Shown: positions 1 through 10,562, numbered from the stretch's first letter. The stretch: 64,000 nucleotides of DNA from UBA6244 sp965140775 (GCA_965140775.1 OZ223471.1:682001-746000); one strand, 5' to 3'. Made by a program: numbers and translations. The notes: generated from the sequence alone by a model not told the origin.

Positions 1-30
1 GCCATGCGCGGATTGTTCAACAACAAATAA
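1..30 (+). CDS. 3' end of an upstream gene (partial)
   Basis: The first ten codons read in frame as a protein tail ending FNNK and a TAA stop, only 7 nt before the next start. Same strand and tight spacing suggest it is co-transcribed with the AtpI-like gene that follows. Too little is left to identify it; if the neighbour really is AtpI-like, this could be the end of a small AtpZ-type protein, but that is a guess from context. Confidence 0.5.
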   Translation, partial: AMRGLFNNK

Positions 31-37
31 ACCTCAT

Positions 38-412
38 ATGAAAGATAATTTCCGGCTATTTTTAAGACAGTTCACTATTTTTATCTTTTTTCTGGTTGTC
101 GTCACCTACCTGGTTCAGGCCTATGCACAGCGCGTTCCTGTTTCACCATACTGGCCATTTATATTGGGGTTTCTTTACGTTGTCACCGCTTTTCTGTACA
201 AACAATTGTCCGATCAATTTAGCAACAAGCTAAGTAAGTTTACCAATGCGCTGATGCTGGTTAATTTCGGTAAAATGATGATTTATACCCTTATTATCCT
301 TGTGGTGGCTTGGTTTCAACGCGATCAGGCCTTAAGCTTTGCCCTCACATTTTTGGTTTACTACCTGTTGATTACTTTTTTCGAAGTCAGGGCACTTCTT
401 CGGTTAAAATAG
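38..412 (+). CDS. AtpI-like small membrane protein
   Basis: A 124-aa protein with four hydrophobic segments (about residues 10-30, 37-53, 70-90 and 97-118), basic at both ends. The size, the four-helix layout and the ending (FFEVRALLRLK) resemble the small membrane protein that Bacteroidota usually encode just upstream of atpB, thought to help assemble the F0 part of ATP synthase. That neighbour would normally be followed by atpB; here it is not, so either the ATP synthase genes lie elsewhere or this is a different small membrane protein. The family match is from memory of the pattern, not a search. Confidence 0.5.
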   Translation: MKDNFRLFLRQFTIFIFFLVVVTYLVQAYAQRVPVSPYWPFILGFLYVVTAFLYKQLSDQFSNKLSKFTNALMLVNFGKMMIYTLIILVVAWFQRDQALSFALTFLVYYLLITFFEVRALLRLK

Positions 413-584
413 TGCAAATCACGCTATTTCCCCGGCCCATCTAGGCATGCGGGCAGTTCCCTTACCAGGGCTCATTACCTATTTTGATTATAAATAAGCC
501 ACCTGGTTTCAACAAACTTGGCAAAGCTGTTTTTTGTTTAGATTTATTAACTATTTTTAACACCTTGTTTTTAAACCAACATGC

Positions 585-1040
585 ATGATTGTATCTGCTT
601 CATTTAATGATTATTTGTACATCCTCTTTGGCATTGCCTGGCTTGTATTTTCGGTGTATAAAGGTCAAAAAAAGAAGAATGCTGCATCATCAGAGCCACC
701 CCGAAAAACCAATAAATCGTTTTTGGATTCGCTGATGGAGGAATTAAACCCCGAACCTGATACCGAACCCATGCCCTATGTTCCAACCGATCCGTATGCA
801 CCTGTTGAAGTTGGCATGGACGATTACGAACCCAGAATATTTTCTTACGATGATGCCGTTGAAGAAAGCAACGAAACTGAAACTTCAGTAGTCTATACAC
901 AAAAGGAGGTCGATAAAGACCCAAAAACATGGACAGTTGAAAATAGAAATGCAGAAAATCAAAATGTTAGATATAATAGGGGATTTAGTCTTAGAAACGC
1001 TGTCATCTATTCCGAGATACTAAAACCAAAATATTTCTGA
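585..1040 (+). CDS. Membrane-anchored acidic protein of unknown function
   Basis: A 151-aa protein I do not recognise. It has one hydrophobic segment near the N-terminus (about residues 9-25, YLYILFGIAWLVFSVYKG), then a short lysine-rich stretch and a long acidic, proline-rich tail with no obvious fold. This predicts a single-pass inner-membrane protein with a disordered cytoplasmic tail. It sits alone, 172 nt after the AtpI-like gene and 123 nt before the TonB receptor operon. The ATG at 585 directly precedes the hydrophobic segment, which supports this start. Confidence 0.65.
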   Translation: MIVSASFNDYLYILFGIAWLVFSVYKGQKKKNAASSEPPRKTNKSFLDSLMEELNPEPDTEPMPYVPTDPYAPVEVGMDDYEPRIFSYDDAVEESNETETSVVYTQKEVDKDPKTWTVENRNAENQNVRYNRGFSLRNAVIYSEILKPKYF

Positions 1041-1163
1041 TGTTTGAGAAAAAAAAAGTTCAATAATATAGCTGATCAGTATTGTTAAATATTATTAAAT
1101 TTACCGATTTTTAAGAAATAAAGTAATAAAATAAGGAAAATAGTTGAATATAAAATTGAAGGT

Positions 1164-4100
1164 ATGTTAAGAAATTTACTCCTTACAGTTGGTTTAATTC
1201 TGACCTCGAGCGTACTACTCTTCGCTCAACAAGGTGCGTTACAAGGAAAAGTAATCGACAAAGACACCAAAGAGCCCATCCCGTTTGCCAATATTGTATT
1301 GGAAAACAAAGGTTCACAAGTTGGTGGCGCCACCTCGGACTTCGACGGTAATTACCAGATTAAACCAATTCCTCCGGGAAAATACGATTTGAAAGCAACA
1401 TTCGTTGGTTATCAAACTCAGTTGGTTCAGGGTATCACCATTGGTGCCGACAAAATTCGTTTTTACGATGTAGAGTTGGCTTCCACCTCCGAAACATTGG
1501 AAACAGTTGAAATCGTAGATTATAAGATTCCTTTGATCAACAAGGATGAAACCGCTTCCGGAGCCTCCATTACCGCAGAAGAAATCAGTAAGATGCCCAA
1601 CAGAAGTGCTAACGCTGTGGCCACTACCGTTGGGGGTGTTTTCTCGCAAGACGGTGAGCGCGGTAGTGTGCGTGGTGCACGTAGCGACCAAACTGCTATG
1701 TACATCGACGGAATCAGGGTAATCGGAAGCTCAAGCGTACCCCAGTCGGCCATCGAACAGGTGGACGTTATTCTGGGTGGGGTACCTGCACGATACGGTG
1801 ATGCCACCTCCGGTGTAATCAACGTAACCACCAAAGGTCCCGCCCGACAGTTTGGTGCCGGTGTTGAGCTCGAATCCTCACAATTTCTTGATGCCTTCGG
1901 TCATAACCGTGTGGGATTCAACGTAATGGGGCCATTGATTCGCGGAAAAAAAGAAGCACAATCATCATTGATCGGATTCTTCCTGGCAGGTGATGTCAAC
2001 ATCAATCAGGATGGCCGTCCCTCTGCCACCGGATTTTACAATGTAAACGACCAAGCTTTGGCTGCCATCCGGGAAACCCCGCTGCGGCCTACTGGTTCTG
2101 GTTCGGGAACTTATCGCAATGCTGAGTTTTTAAGAATGAGCGACTTGGATCACGTAAATACGGCTACCAATACTGCCCGACAGGAGTATAATTTTATTGG
2201 CAACATCAATATCCGTACCACCGAAACCATTAACCTGACAATGGGAGGAAGTTACTATTACTATAATGGTAACCAATATAATTATAGGGCAACTCTGGCC
2301 AATTGGGATAAAAACACGCTGCGTCAGAATACCAATTACAGAGGATATGTTCGGTTTACACAGCGTTTTCCTGTTGATGCAGAAAGCACATCCAAGTTCA
2401 GAAACTTCTATTACAGCCTTCAATTTGACTATAGCAAAGACAAAGGGGAATATGGTGATCCAAATCACTGGGATAACTTATTCAAATACGGTTACTTAGG
2501 TAAATTCACTACCTATAAAACCCCCACATACGAATTGGGTAGCGATACAGTAAATGGCGTATATTACGAAGACGTTTATTTGCTTAACTCGTGGGATTTT
2601 GATACGTTGGTTGAATGGAGTGCCCGTGATATTAACCCTCTTGTGGCACAATACACTACCAACTATTATAACATTTATGAAGGCCTTCCTGATGGCCATT
2701 ACCAGAATGTTGATGAAATTTTGTTGGGTGGTGGTCTGATGAACGGAAGTACAATCGACCGCATGTACTCATTATACCAAATGCCCGGTGCAAACCAGAG
2801 TGGTTATGGTAAATGGAACGACGACCAATACAACATGCGTGTGGATGCTTCACTTGACATTGGAAATCATGCAATTAAAATCGGGTTTCAATACGAGCAA
2901 CGTGTTGAACGGTACATCAACTACGGTCCCGATGGTAACTTCCCAATCGATGGTATCTGGCAACTGGCTCGCGATGGAAAAGGTTTGACTAACTTCCACC
3001 TGCGTGAGCTTGATCTCGACAATCCCGAGGTTATTTCCTGGGACGGTCATGTGGATACCATTATTTATTATAGAAAATATGATGAAGCCTCGCAGCGTGA
3101 TTTTGATAAAAACCTGCGTGAAGCCCTTGGTTTGCCCGTTGATGGTCTGGATTATATCGTGATGGACTCTTACGATTACGACAATGGATCAATTGAATAT
3201 TACGACAAATTTGGAACCGTACACACTGCTCAGCTTGATCCCGGCGACTTGAACATCAGTTTGTTTTCACCCGACGAATTATGGAACGACGGACTTTCCT
3301 ACATCAACTATTCGGGTTACGATTACGAAGGAAATGTACTCACCTCACAGCCTGCCTACGAAGACTTTTTCGATAATCCGGAAACACGTTCCATTGGTGC
3401 ATTCCGCCCCATTTACATGGCCGGATATATTCAAGATCAATTTGCTTTTAAAGATTTGATTTTCAACGTTGGGGTACGTGTCGACCGTTTCGACGCCAAC
3501 CAAAAAGTGTTGAGCGATCCGTTTTTGCTCTATCCTGCTCGCACTGTTGGCGACATTAATCAGGTCACCGGATTCGGAAATGCCATCATCCCCGGCAACA
3601 TGGGCGACAACTTTGTTGTGTATGTGGATAAGGTGAAAGATCCTACCAGAATTGTTGGATACCGTGATGGTTATACCTGGTACAATTCGGATGGTATCGA
3701 AATTCAGGATCCCACCATTTTGGACGTTGGAAACGGCATTTCACCCGCACTGAAAAATCCCGAACAAAGTCAGGTAGATATCGGATCATTTAAAGATTAT
3801 GATCCTCAGATCAATGTAATGCCTCGTATTTCGTTCTCGTTCCCCATTTCCGACGAAGCACTTTTCTTTGCCCATTACGATGTGTTAACACAGCGCCCCA
3901 CAAGTAATATCTTCTCCGACCCCTCAAGCTATTATTTCTTTAATAATATAGGTGGCCGATTGAATAATCCTTCACTCGATCCTACCAAATCCATCGACTA
4001 CGAACTTGGTTTTACACAAAAACTTTCCAATACCTCGTCGCTTACCCTGACCACCTTCTACCGTGAAATGCGTAACATGATTCAGGTATATCGTTTCAAT

Positions 4101-4889
4101 GGTGCTTATCCAAAAGACTACACCTCTTATAATAACCTTGACTTCGGTACCGTGAAAGGATTGACAGCCGAATACGATCTGCGTCGTACCAACAACGTGC
4201 GCTTGAGAGCATCCTATACTTTACAGTTTGCCGACGCTACCGGTTCGTCAACCACCACAGCAGCCTCATTGCTTGCTGCCGGTTTGCCTAACCTGCGTTC
4301 AACTTTCCCCATGCCTTGGGACAGACGACATGCCTTTAATGTGGTAATCGACTACAGATGGGCTTCAGGGAAAAATTACAATGGTCCCCGCATTGGCCGC
4401 GAAAAATCAGGAAAAGCTCCTGTGGATGTTTTCCAAAACACCGGATTCAGTCTTACCATCAATGGTGGATCAGGAACTCCCTACACCGCTTCACGTAATG
4501 TTACCTCACCCTTGTCGGGAGGAAACAACTTGCTCGACGGTACTTATGGAGGTTCCAGATTGCCCTGGCAATTTAGGTTAGACTTAAGAGTAGATAAGGA
4601 TATTTATTTCAATTTGAAAAAATCCGCTGGCGATAACGCCAAAAAGGTATATATGAACGTATATCTCCAGGTACTCAACCTGCTGGATACCAAAAACGTA
4701 ATCAATGTATATCCCTACACCGGAAACGCCGAAGACGATGGTTACCTGACAGCCCCCGAATGGCAACGTCAGATCAATAACCAGATCGATCCTACTTCTT
4801 TCAGGGAATTGTATGGCATTTTTGTTGACAACCCGGGTAACTACAGCTCACCTCGTCAGATCAGACTTGGACTTACATTTAACTTTTAA
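1164..4889 (+). CDS. TonB-dependent receptor with carboxypeptidase-regulatory-like domain
   Basis: A 1,241-aa outer-membrane receptor. Signal peptide at residues 1-21 (cleavage near FAQ/Q), a carboxypeptidase-regulatory-like beta-sandwich at about 25-108, a plug domain at about 130-225, then a long beta-barrel ending in an aromatic residue (LGLTFNF), as barrels do. Such proteins import large substrates using TonB energy or act as surface scaffolds. It is first in a three-gene operon with a very large secreted protein (55 nt downstream) and a PorV-like barrel. There is no SusD partner, so it is not a SusC/SusD glycan system. The substrate cannot be read from sequence. Confidence 0.93.
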   Translation: MLRNLLLTVGLILTSSVLLFAQQGALQGKVIDKDTKEPIPFANIVLENKGSQVGGATSDFDGNYQIKPIPPGKYDLKATFVGYQTQLVQGITIGADKIRFYDVELASTSETLETVEIVDYKIPLINKDETASGASITAEEISKMPNRSANAVATTVGGVFSQDGERGSVRGARSDQTAMYIDGIRVIGSSSVPQSAIEQVDVILGGVPARYGDATSGVINVTTKGPARQFGAGVELESSQFLDAFGHNRVGFNVMGPLIRGKKEAQSSLIGFFLAGDVNINQDGRPSATGFYNVNDQALAAIRETPLRPTGSGSGTYRNAEFLRMSDLDHVNTATNTARQEYNFIGNINIRTTETINLTMGGSYYYYNGNQYNYRATLANWDKNTLRQNTNYRGYVRFTQRFPVDAESTSKFRNFYYSLQFDYSKDKGEYGDPNHWDNLFKYGYLGKFTTYKTPTYELGSDTVNGVYYEDVYLLNSWDFDTLVEWSARDINPLVAQYTTNYYNIYEGLPDGHYQNVDEILLGGGLMNGSTIDRMYSLYQMPGANQSGYGKWNDDQYNMRVDASLDIGNHAIKIGFQYEQRVERYINYGPDGNFPIDGIWQLARDGKGLTNFHLRELDLDNPEVISWDGHVDTIIYYRKYDEASQRDFDKNLREALGLPVDGLDYIVMDSYDYDNGSIEYYDKFGTVHTAQLDPGDLNISLFSPDELWNDGLSYINYSGYDYEGNVLTSQPAYEDFFDNPETRSIGAFRPIYMAGYIQDQFAFKDLIFNVGVRVDRFDANQKVLSDPFLLYPARTVGDINQVTGFGNAIIPGNMGDNFVVYVDKVKDPTRIVGYRDGYTWYNSDGIEIQDPTILDVGNGISPALKNPEQSQVDIGSFKDYDPQINVMPRISFSFPISDEALFFAHYDVLTQRPTSNIFSDPSSYYFFNNIGGRLNNPSLDPTKSIDYELGFTQKLSNTSSLTLTTFYREMRNMIQVYRFNGAYPKDYTSYNNLDFGTVKGLTAEYDLRRTNNVRLRASYTLQFADATGSSTTTAASLLAAGLPNLRSTFPMPWDRRHAFNVVIDYRWASGKNYNGPRIGREKSGKAPVDVFQNTGFSLTINGGSGTPYTASRNVTSPLSGGNNLLDGTYGGSRLPWQFRLDLRVDKDIYFNLKKSAGDNAKKVYMNVYLQVLNLLDTKNVINVYPYTGNAEDDGYLTAPEWQRQINNQIDPTSFRELYGIFVDNPGNYSSPRQIRLGLTFNF

Positions 4890-4944
4890 TTAAGAGGGTT
4901 TACTAAAAAGGAATTTGAATTTAGAAAGTAAAATTATTAGCATC

Positions 4945-7900
4945 ATGAAGAATATATCTCGAGTATTAGTGATCGTTTTTATCACGGCCATTTTTTCGAG
5001 TCAGTTGCTCGCTGAGGAATATCATGGGGGTACCAAACAAACCAACAACATCAAGCAAACTACTGCCGGTTGTTCCCCTGCTTCAGCGTACGATTGGCTG
5101 GATATTAACAACGTAAGAGCTCGTATCAATACGGGCGGTGATATGTGGTGGGATTTGCCCGGTGGCGTAGGATCAAAGTATTTTATCCCCAAAGCCGGAT
5201 CAGCAACCTCCATGTTTAGTGGTTCATTGTGGATTGGTGGGCTCGATATCAACAACCAGTTGAAATTGGCTGCCCAGAGGTACCGCCAGGTAGGTATTGA
5301 CTATTGGACAGGTCCTTTAACCATCGACGGAACTGCTGCTGTGGACGAGGCCACTTGTGCCGAATACGACCGGTTTTACAAGATAACTCGCGCCGAAGTG
5401 GATGAATTCTTGTCGCATTGTGATCCTGAAACGGGATTTTATATTCCCAGTGATGATTATCAAATCCCTCCTTCCATTCTCGAATGGCCGGCACACGGGG
5501 ATGAAGAAATGGGTCAAAGCAAATACCTGGCACCTTTTTATGATGTATTGGGCGATGGTGAATATGATCCCTATTCGGGCGACTACCCATATTACGACAT
5601 CAACAACACCTTGTGTCATAAAGATGTAAAAACACTGGAAGAAGAACTGGATGGAACCGTTTCAGGAAGTATTCTGGCCGACCAGGTGATCAAGGGTGAC
5701 CAAACACTCTGGTGGGTTTTCAATGACAAAGGAAATATCCATACCGAAACATCAGGCTCCGCCATTGGGTTGGAAATCAGGGCTCAGGCTTTCGCATTTG
5801 CCACCAATGACGTGATCAACAACATGACCTTTTATAGTTATGAAGTAATTAACAGATCAACTTTTGAATTAACACAAACTTATTTCTCACCTTGGGTAGA
5901 TACCGATCTTGGTTACGCCCGGGATGACTTTGTCGGATGTGATGTTGCCCGTGGACTTGGCTATTGCTACAATGGTAAAGCTGTAGATGGCAACGGTGAG
6001 CCGGAATCATATGGTGAACAACCACCCGCCATCGGCGTTGACTTTTTCCAGGGACCTTACATGGATCCCGATGGATTTGACAACCCTTCATTTAAAGGAG
6101 ATAGCTCAGTTGGGCCAACCTTCAGCGGAAGCTGCGATATTGTTACTCAGGATGGTAGCACCATCAATATGACATACAAGCGTGATGGTGAGTTAGTTAC
6201 CGAGGCTACCATCGTAAGGTCGGCAGCCATCAATGGAGTGAATTTTGGAAACGGTATCGTGGATGACGAGCGTTATGGAATGCGTAGATTTGTTTATCAC
6301 AACAATGGTGGTAATCCCGATCAAAGCGACCCCGAAACTGCTCCTCAATATTATAACTACCTTAAAGGTATTTGGAGAAACAATGAAAAAATGTTCTACG
6401 GTGGTACTGCCTTGAATGGTTTGCCTGGAACTGTAGGCCCTGAATGTGATTTCATGTTCCCCGGCGATAGCGACCCATGTAACTGGGGTACAGGAGGTAC
6501 ACCTCCCAACGGAGGCTACAACCAGGATGGTTTCTACTGGACAGAAGAAACCGGTGACAATGGAGGCCCCAACCCACCTGAAGATAGACGTTTTATGCAG
6601 TCAGCCGGTCCTTTTACATTGGAATCGGGTGCCGTCAACTATATAACAGTAGGTATTCCATGGGCACGAGCCAATTCAGGGGGTGCTTTTGCATCGGTTG
6701 AACTGTTGCGCGTGGTGGACGACAAGTGTCAGGCACTCTTTGATAACTGTTTCAAAGTGATTGATGGTCCTTCGGCTCCGGATTTGGCCTTTGTTGAACT
6801 GAACGAAAGTTTAATTGTTTACATCAGCAATTCGCCATCATCCAATAACTATCTGGAACGTTATGCCGAATGGGATCCCAACATTATTCAGCCTTTGCCT
6901 CAAGAAGAAGACAAAGATCCCGTGCGTAGCGACTCCATCTACCGTTTTGAAGGATATCAAATTTTCCAATTGGCCGCACCTACGGTTAGTGTTGATGAGT
7001 TGCATGACGCTGACAAAGCCCGCCTTGTGGCTCAGTTCGATGTAAAGAATGGTGTAACCAAGTTGGTGAATTACTATTCGGATGAGGCCATTGGAGCCGG
7101 TATTCCGGTACCCGTTGTAGAAGTTGAAGGTGGAGACAATGGCATTCAACATTCTTTCATCCTCACACAAGATGCTTTTGCCACCGGTGATGTGGCGCTT
7201 GTAAACAACAAGCAGTATTACTATATGGCGCTGGCTTATGCCTATAACAACTACCTAACCTTTGGTTATGGACCTATTGCCTATATGGGGCAAACACAAC
7301 CTTATTTGTCAGGTAGAAAGAATATCAAGACCTATACAGCCATGCCTCACAAAACTATCAATGGAACTGTGATTAACAGTATTTATGGTGATAGTCCTCA
7401 GATTACCCGTATTGCCGGTAATGGTAATGGGGGTCAGAGTATTGAGCTAACCGAAGAAACCATTGACGAAATTATGTCGAAACCACCGGCAGGACCTGAT
7501 AATAAATTTGGTTCTCCTGATTATCCCATTGCTTACAATCCTGTATATAAAATCAACGCAGGTCCGCTCAACGTAAATATAATTGACCCATTAAGCGTAG
7601 TTGATGCCGAATATCTCTGGTGGATGGATACCCTGGTATTTGTAAGGGTGAACAACGCCACCGGCAGAAGCGATGAGGTTTTGGGCGATACAACCCACAA
7701 AATGGTGAGCAAGTGGAAATTACAGGATGTGGCCAGTGGATATATTTGGGAAAGCGACACCACCATCATGGTAGAGTATGAGCAGCTGTTCTTAGAACAA
7801 GGTTTTTCAATAAATATCGAACAACCCTATGCTCCGGGTCCCATTCCTGTTGGAAAATTTGCCGACGGAAGTACCAACCCTCCCATCATTTCGGATGTTT

Positions 7901-9375
7901 TGGCTCCCAATACCGGTTTGATCGAATCAAGTATTGTTTATGCCGACAGTTCTCATCGTTGGTTGAGCGGGGTGAGCGATTTCGACATCCCCGGTTTCTC
8001 ACTCGACTGGATTAGAGCAGGGGTTTACTCTGGTGGAACCGAAAACCCCATTGCCAATGACTGGAACATGGGTGCTTCTCCAGCCAACCCCTGGGATCCG
8101 AATTCAGCATTTGAGAAAATTCTGGATGGTACATGGACGGCATATGGTCTGGCTTCCTATGGTAATAACAAAAACAACAGTATTCAAAGTGGAGTTGGTC
8201 CTGCCTACAGCGACAAATCGAAAAGAGAATACAATAAAATGAAGAATTTGGCCAGTGTGGACATTGTACTTACTCCTGATCAAAGTAAATGGACTCGTTG
8301 TCCTGTTATTGAGATGAGTTATTACAGAGCCTTGGCCGAAGGCGAAGCCTATAAGTTCGCATTGCGTCAAGCTCCTTCTGTTGATAAGGATGGTAATTCA
8401 GCCGTGGAAGGTTCAGGATCAAGTGATAACCCCAACGACCCGAATTATATCAGTGACCATGGCATGGGCTGGTTCCCCGGTTATGCCATTAACCTGGAAA
8501 CCGGTGAGCGTTTGAATATGATTTTTGGTGAAGACTCCTATCTGGTGGCTCAAAACGGTCGTGATATGCTCTTTAATCCTACCAAAAGGAATACAGATCT
8601 TGTTGGTCAGGAACAGTTGCTAGACGAAAACATCTATCGCGGAACCACATTTGAGCCCGTATTTGGAGGAAAACACTATGTTTATGTGATGGACCATAAC
8701 AAGGTGGAATTTGAAAGTGTGGGTATTACCTTTACCATCGATATGCCGGCATACGATGCAGGTGCTTATTCGGTAGGGGTGCTCGATACCATTTTCGATA
8801 TCCCGCTCGATTACTATTGCGATATGTTCTACGGATTGGCCATGTACACCGGAATCCCCATGGGCGTTCAGGGTGAAGAGTGGCTGTCCAACGATGCTAC
8901 CATAAAAATCAGGGTAAGTAAACCATACGAAAGAGGTTATAGCAAAATGCCTTTGGATACCATTACAGGTGATCTGGATATAAACAATTTCTATCCCATG
9001 TATGGTTTCTCAACCAAAGGTTTGGGTACCGAATTTAATGATACCGAAAAAATTCAAACGGATCTGGACTTAATAACTGTGGTTCCCAATCCCTACTATG
9101 CTTATTCTGAATATGAGAAAAATGCCTTGGACAACAGGGTAAAGATTACCAACTTGCCCGAAACCTGTACCATTACCATTTATACGGTAAGTGGGCTGAA
9201 GGTAAAACAGTTTACCAAGGATTCTCCGGAAACAACCATTGAGTGGGATCTTACCAACTTTGTTTCGGTGCCAATAGCCGGTGGAGTGTATTATGTGCAC
9301 ATTAAATCGTCAGACGGAGAGAGAGTTATTAAGTGGTTCTGTATCACCAGAATTCCAGACTTGAATACTTTCTAA
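4945..9375 (+). CDS. Very large secreted protein with C-terminal sorting-like domain
   Basis: A 1,476-aa exported protein. I chose the ATG at 4945 rather than a TTG at 4915 because it opens a clean signal peptide (MKNISRVLVIVFITAIFSSQLLAE). The body has many Asp/Gly/Pro-rich segments and repeated mentions of Trp/Tyr motifs, but no enzyme motif I recognise. The last about 100 residues (from VVPNPYYAYSE) resemble the type IX secretion sorting domain: a PNP motif, a middle strand with GLKV and a GGVYYVHIKSSDG segment. It lies between a TonB receptor and a PorV-like barrel, an arrangement consistent with a cell-surface protein handed through or tethered to that receptor. Function unknown. Confidence 0.85.
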   Translation: MKNISRVLVIVFITAIFSSQLLAEEYHGGTKQTNNIKQTTAGCSPASAYDWLDINNVRARINTGGDMWWDLPGGVGSKYFIPKAGSATSMFSGSLWIGGLDINNQLKLAAQRYRQVGIDYWTGPLTIDGTAAVDEATCAEYDRFYKITRAEVDEFLSHCDPETGFYIPSDDYQIPPSILEWPAHGDEEMGQSKYLAPFYDVLGDGEYDPYSGDYPYYDINNTLCHKDVKTLEEELDGTVSGSILADQVIKGDQTLWWVFNDKGNIHTETSGSAIGLEIRAQAFAFATNDVINNMTFYSYEVINRSTFELTQTYFSPWVDTDLGYARDDFVGCDVARGLGYCYNGKAVDGNGEPESYGEQPPAIGVDFFQGPYMDPDGFDNPSFKGDSSVGPTFSGSCDIVTQDGSTINMTYKRDGELVTEATIVRSAAINGVNFGNGIVDDERYGMRRFVYHNNGGNPDQSDPETAPQYYNYLKGIWRNNEKMFYGGTALNGLPGTVGPECDFMFPGDSDPCNWGTGGTPPNGGYNQDGFYWTEETGDNGGPNPPEDRRFMQSAGPFTLESGAVNYITVGIPWARANSGGAFASVELLRVVDDKCQALFDNCFKVIDGPSAPDLAFVELNESLIVYISNSPSSNNYLERYAEWDPNIIQPLPQEEDKDPVRSDSIYRFEGYQIFQLAAPTVSVDELHDADKARLVAQFDVKNGVTKLVNYYSDEAIGAGIPVPVVEVEGGDNGIQHSFILTQDAFATGDVALVNNKQYYYMALAYAYNNYLTFGYGPIAYMGQTQPYLSGRKNIKTYTAMPHKTINGTVINSIYGDSPQITRIAGNGNGGQSIELTEETIDEIMSKPPAGPDNKFGSPDYPIAYNPVYKINAGPLNVNIIDPLSVVDAEYLWWMDTLVFVRVNNATGRSDEVLGDTTHKMVSKWKLQDVASGYIWESDTTIMVEYEQLFLEQGFSINIEQPYAPGPIPVGKFADGSTNPPIISDVLAPNTGLIESSIVYADSSHRWLSGVSDFDIPGFSLDWIRAGVYSGGTENPIANDWNMGASPANPWDPNSAFEKILDGTWTAYGLASYGNNKNNSIQSGVGPAYSDKSKREYNKMKNLASVDIVLTPDQSKWTRCPVIEMSYYRALAEGEAYKFALRQAPSVDKDGNSAVEGSGSSDNPNDPNYISDHGMGWFPGYAINLETGERLNMIFGEDSYLVAQNGRDMLFNPTKRNTDLVGQEQLLDENIYRGTTFEPVFGGKHYVYVMDHNKVEFESVGITFTIDMPAYDAGAYSVGVLDTIFDIPLDYYCDMFYGLAMYTGIPMGVQGEEWLSNDATIKIRVSKPYERGYSKMPLDTITGDLDINNFYPMYGFSTKGLGTEFNDTEKIQTDLDLITVVPNPYYAYSEYEKNALDNRVKITNLPETCTITIYTVSGLKVKQFTKDSPETTIEWDLTNFVSVPIAGGVYYVHIKSSDGERVIKWFCITRIPDLNTF

Positions 9376-9413
9376 TTGTTAATTAATCTGATAGAAACGA
9401 GAATTAAAGTATA

Positions 9414-10487
9414 ATGAACATGAAAACTCTTTATAAATACCTGAGCGTCATCCTGATAGCAGCTTTTATAATCCCTGTGTCGGTTACACTTCAAGCCGGT
9501 AATAAAGACAGGACCGGTCAGGCCGGAGCCACCGAGTTATTGATTAATCCATGGGCCAGAAGCAGTGGATGGGGAAGTGCCAACATGTCGAGAGTTCGTG
9601 GACTTGAAGCCATGTGGGGAAACGTTGCCGGTACGGCATTTACCCAAGGTACACAAATCATTTTAGCCAATACCCAATGGCTTAAGGGTACAGGTACCAA
9701 TATTATGGCTTTTGGACTCAACCAACACATTGGTGAAACGGGTGTGCTGGGTATCCAGGTAATGTCGATGAATTTTGGAGAAGTGGATATTACCACCGTG
9801 GCCAATCCTGATGACCCGCAAGGAACCTTCAAGCCTAACCTGATGAACCTGGGTGTTTCGTACTCCAAGGCTTTTTCCAATAGTATTTATGCCGGGGTGC
9901 TGGTGAAAATCATTTCTGAATCGATTTCCGATGTTAGCGCTGTTGGCGTGGCATTGGATGCCGGTATTCAGTATGTTACAGGTGCCGAAGAACAAATTAC
10001 TTTTGGGATTGCTTTGAAAAACTGGGGTCCGAAAATGAAATATTCCGGTGACGGACTATCCATTCGCACACTGTTGTCGGGTCAGGACGATATGTCAACC
10101 CTGGAGCAGCGTTCTGCTTCTTTCGAGATTCCTGCCCAATTGAGTATCGGCGCGGCTTACGATTTTCTTTTCCCGAAAGATTACCGTTTGACTGTGGCCG
10201 GAACTTTTATCTCCAACTCCTTCAGCAAAGACCAGTTTGCCGGTGGTCTGGAGTTCAGTCTGAAAGATTATGTACAGATTCGCGGTGGTTATACCTACGA
10301 AAACGGGATGTTTGAAAATACACTTAACGTGGAAAATACCAACATCAACAACGGTTTGAGCGCAGGACTGTCGGTTCAGGTACCTCTCAATAAAGAAAAA
10401 GGAAGTTATATTGGCGTAGATTATTCATTTCGTGAATCCAAAGCCTTCAATGGCAATCATACCGTAGGAATTATTTTTAACTTCTAA
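9414..10487 (+). CDS. PorV/PorQ-family outer-membrane protein
   Basis: A 357-aa predicted beta-barrel with a signal peptide (about residues 1-28) followed by the family's typical GQAGATELLINPWARSSG-like opening. PorV is the outer-membrane shuttle that carries sorting-domain cargo from the type IX translocon to the surface attachment complex; PorQ and other paralogues (the UPF0164 group) share the fold. It is 38 nt downstream of a sorting-domain-like protein and in the same operon as a TonB receptor, so a dedicated paralogue serving that cargo is likely. The alternative ATG at 9420 is equally possible. It ends in IIFNF, as barrels do. Confidence 0.82.
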   Translation: MNMKTLYKYLSVILIAAFIIPVSVTLQAGNKDRTGQAGATELLINPWARSSGWGSANMSRVRGLEAMWGNVAGTAFTQGTQIILANTQWLKGTGTNIMAFGLNQHIGETGVLGIQVMSMNFGEVDITTVANPDDPQGTFKPNLMNLGVSYSKAFSNSIYAGVLVKIISESISDVSAVGVALDAGIQYVTGAEEQITFGIALKNWGPKMKYSGDGLSIRTLLSGQDDMSTLEQRSASFEIPAQLSIGAAYDFLFPKDYRLTVAGTFISNSFSKDQFAGGLEFSLKDYVQIRGGYTYENGMFENTLNVENTNINNGLSAGLSVQVPLNKEKGSYIGVDYSFRESKAFNGNHTVGIIFNF

Positions 10488-10513
10488 AGTATCGGATAAG
10501 CCACCGAATTTAT

Positions 10514-10521
10514 TATCTTTG
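10514..10521 (+). promoter_or_regulatory. -7 box (TATCTTTG) upstream of greA
   Basis: Matches the Bacteroidota TAnnTTTG -7 element. No TTTG is seen at the usual -33 spacing. The predicted start falls a few bases before the hairpin at 10533, so transcripts from here would meet that hairpin at once. Confidence 0.5.
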
Positions 10522-10532
10522 CATCAAGTATT

Positions 10533-10562
10533 AGACCCTTAATCTTCATTAAGGGTCTTTTT
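10533..10562 (+). terminator. Intrinsic terminator between the PorV-like gene and greA
   Basis: A perfect 11-bp stem (AGACCCTTAAT / ATTAAGGGTCT) with loop CTTC is followed by a T run. It lies 45 nt after the PorV-like stop, so it can end the surface operon. It also lies between a -7 box and the greA start, so it could act as a leader terminator for greA. Confidence 0.88.

Noticed and set aside
604..930. Open frame of 108 codons on the minus strand over the membrane-anchored unknown gene
   Set aside because: It is antisense to a frame with a membrane helix and start/stop spacing that fit; no signal, motif or conserved start.
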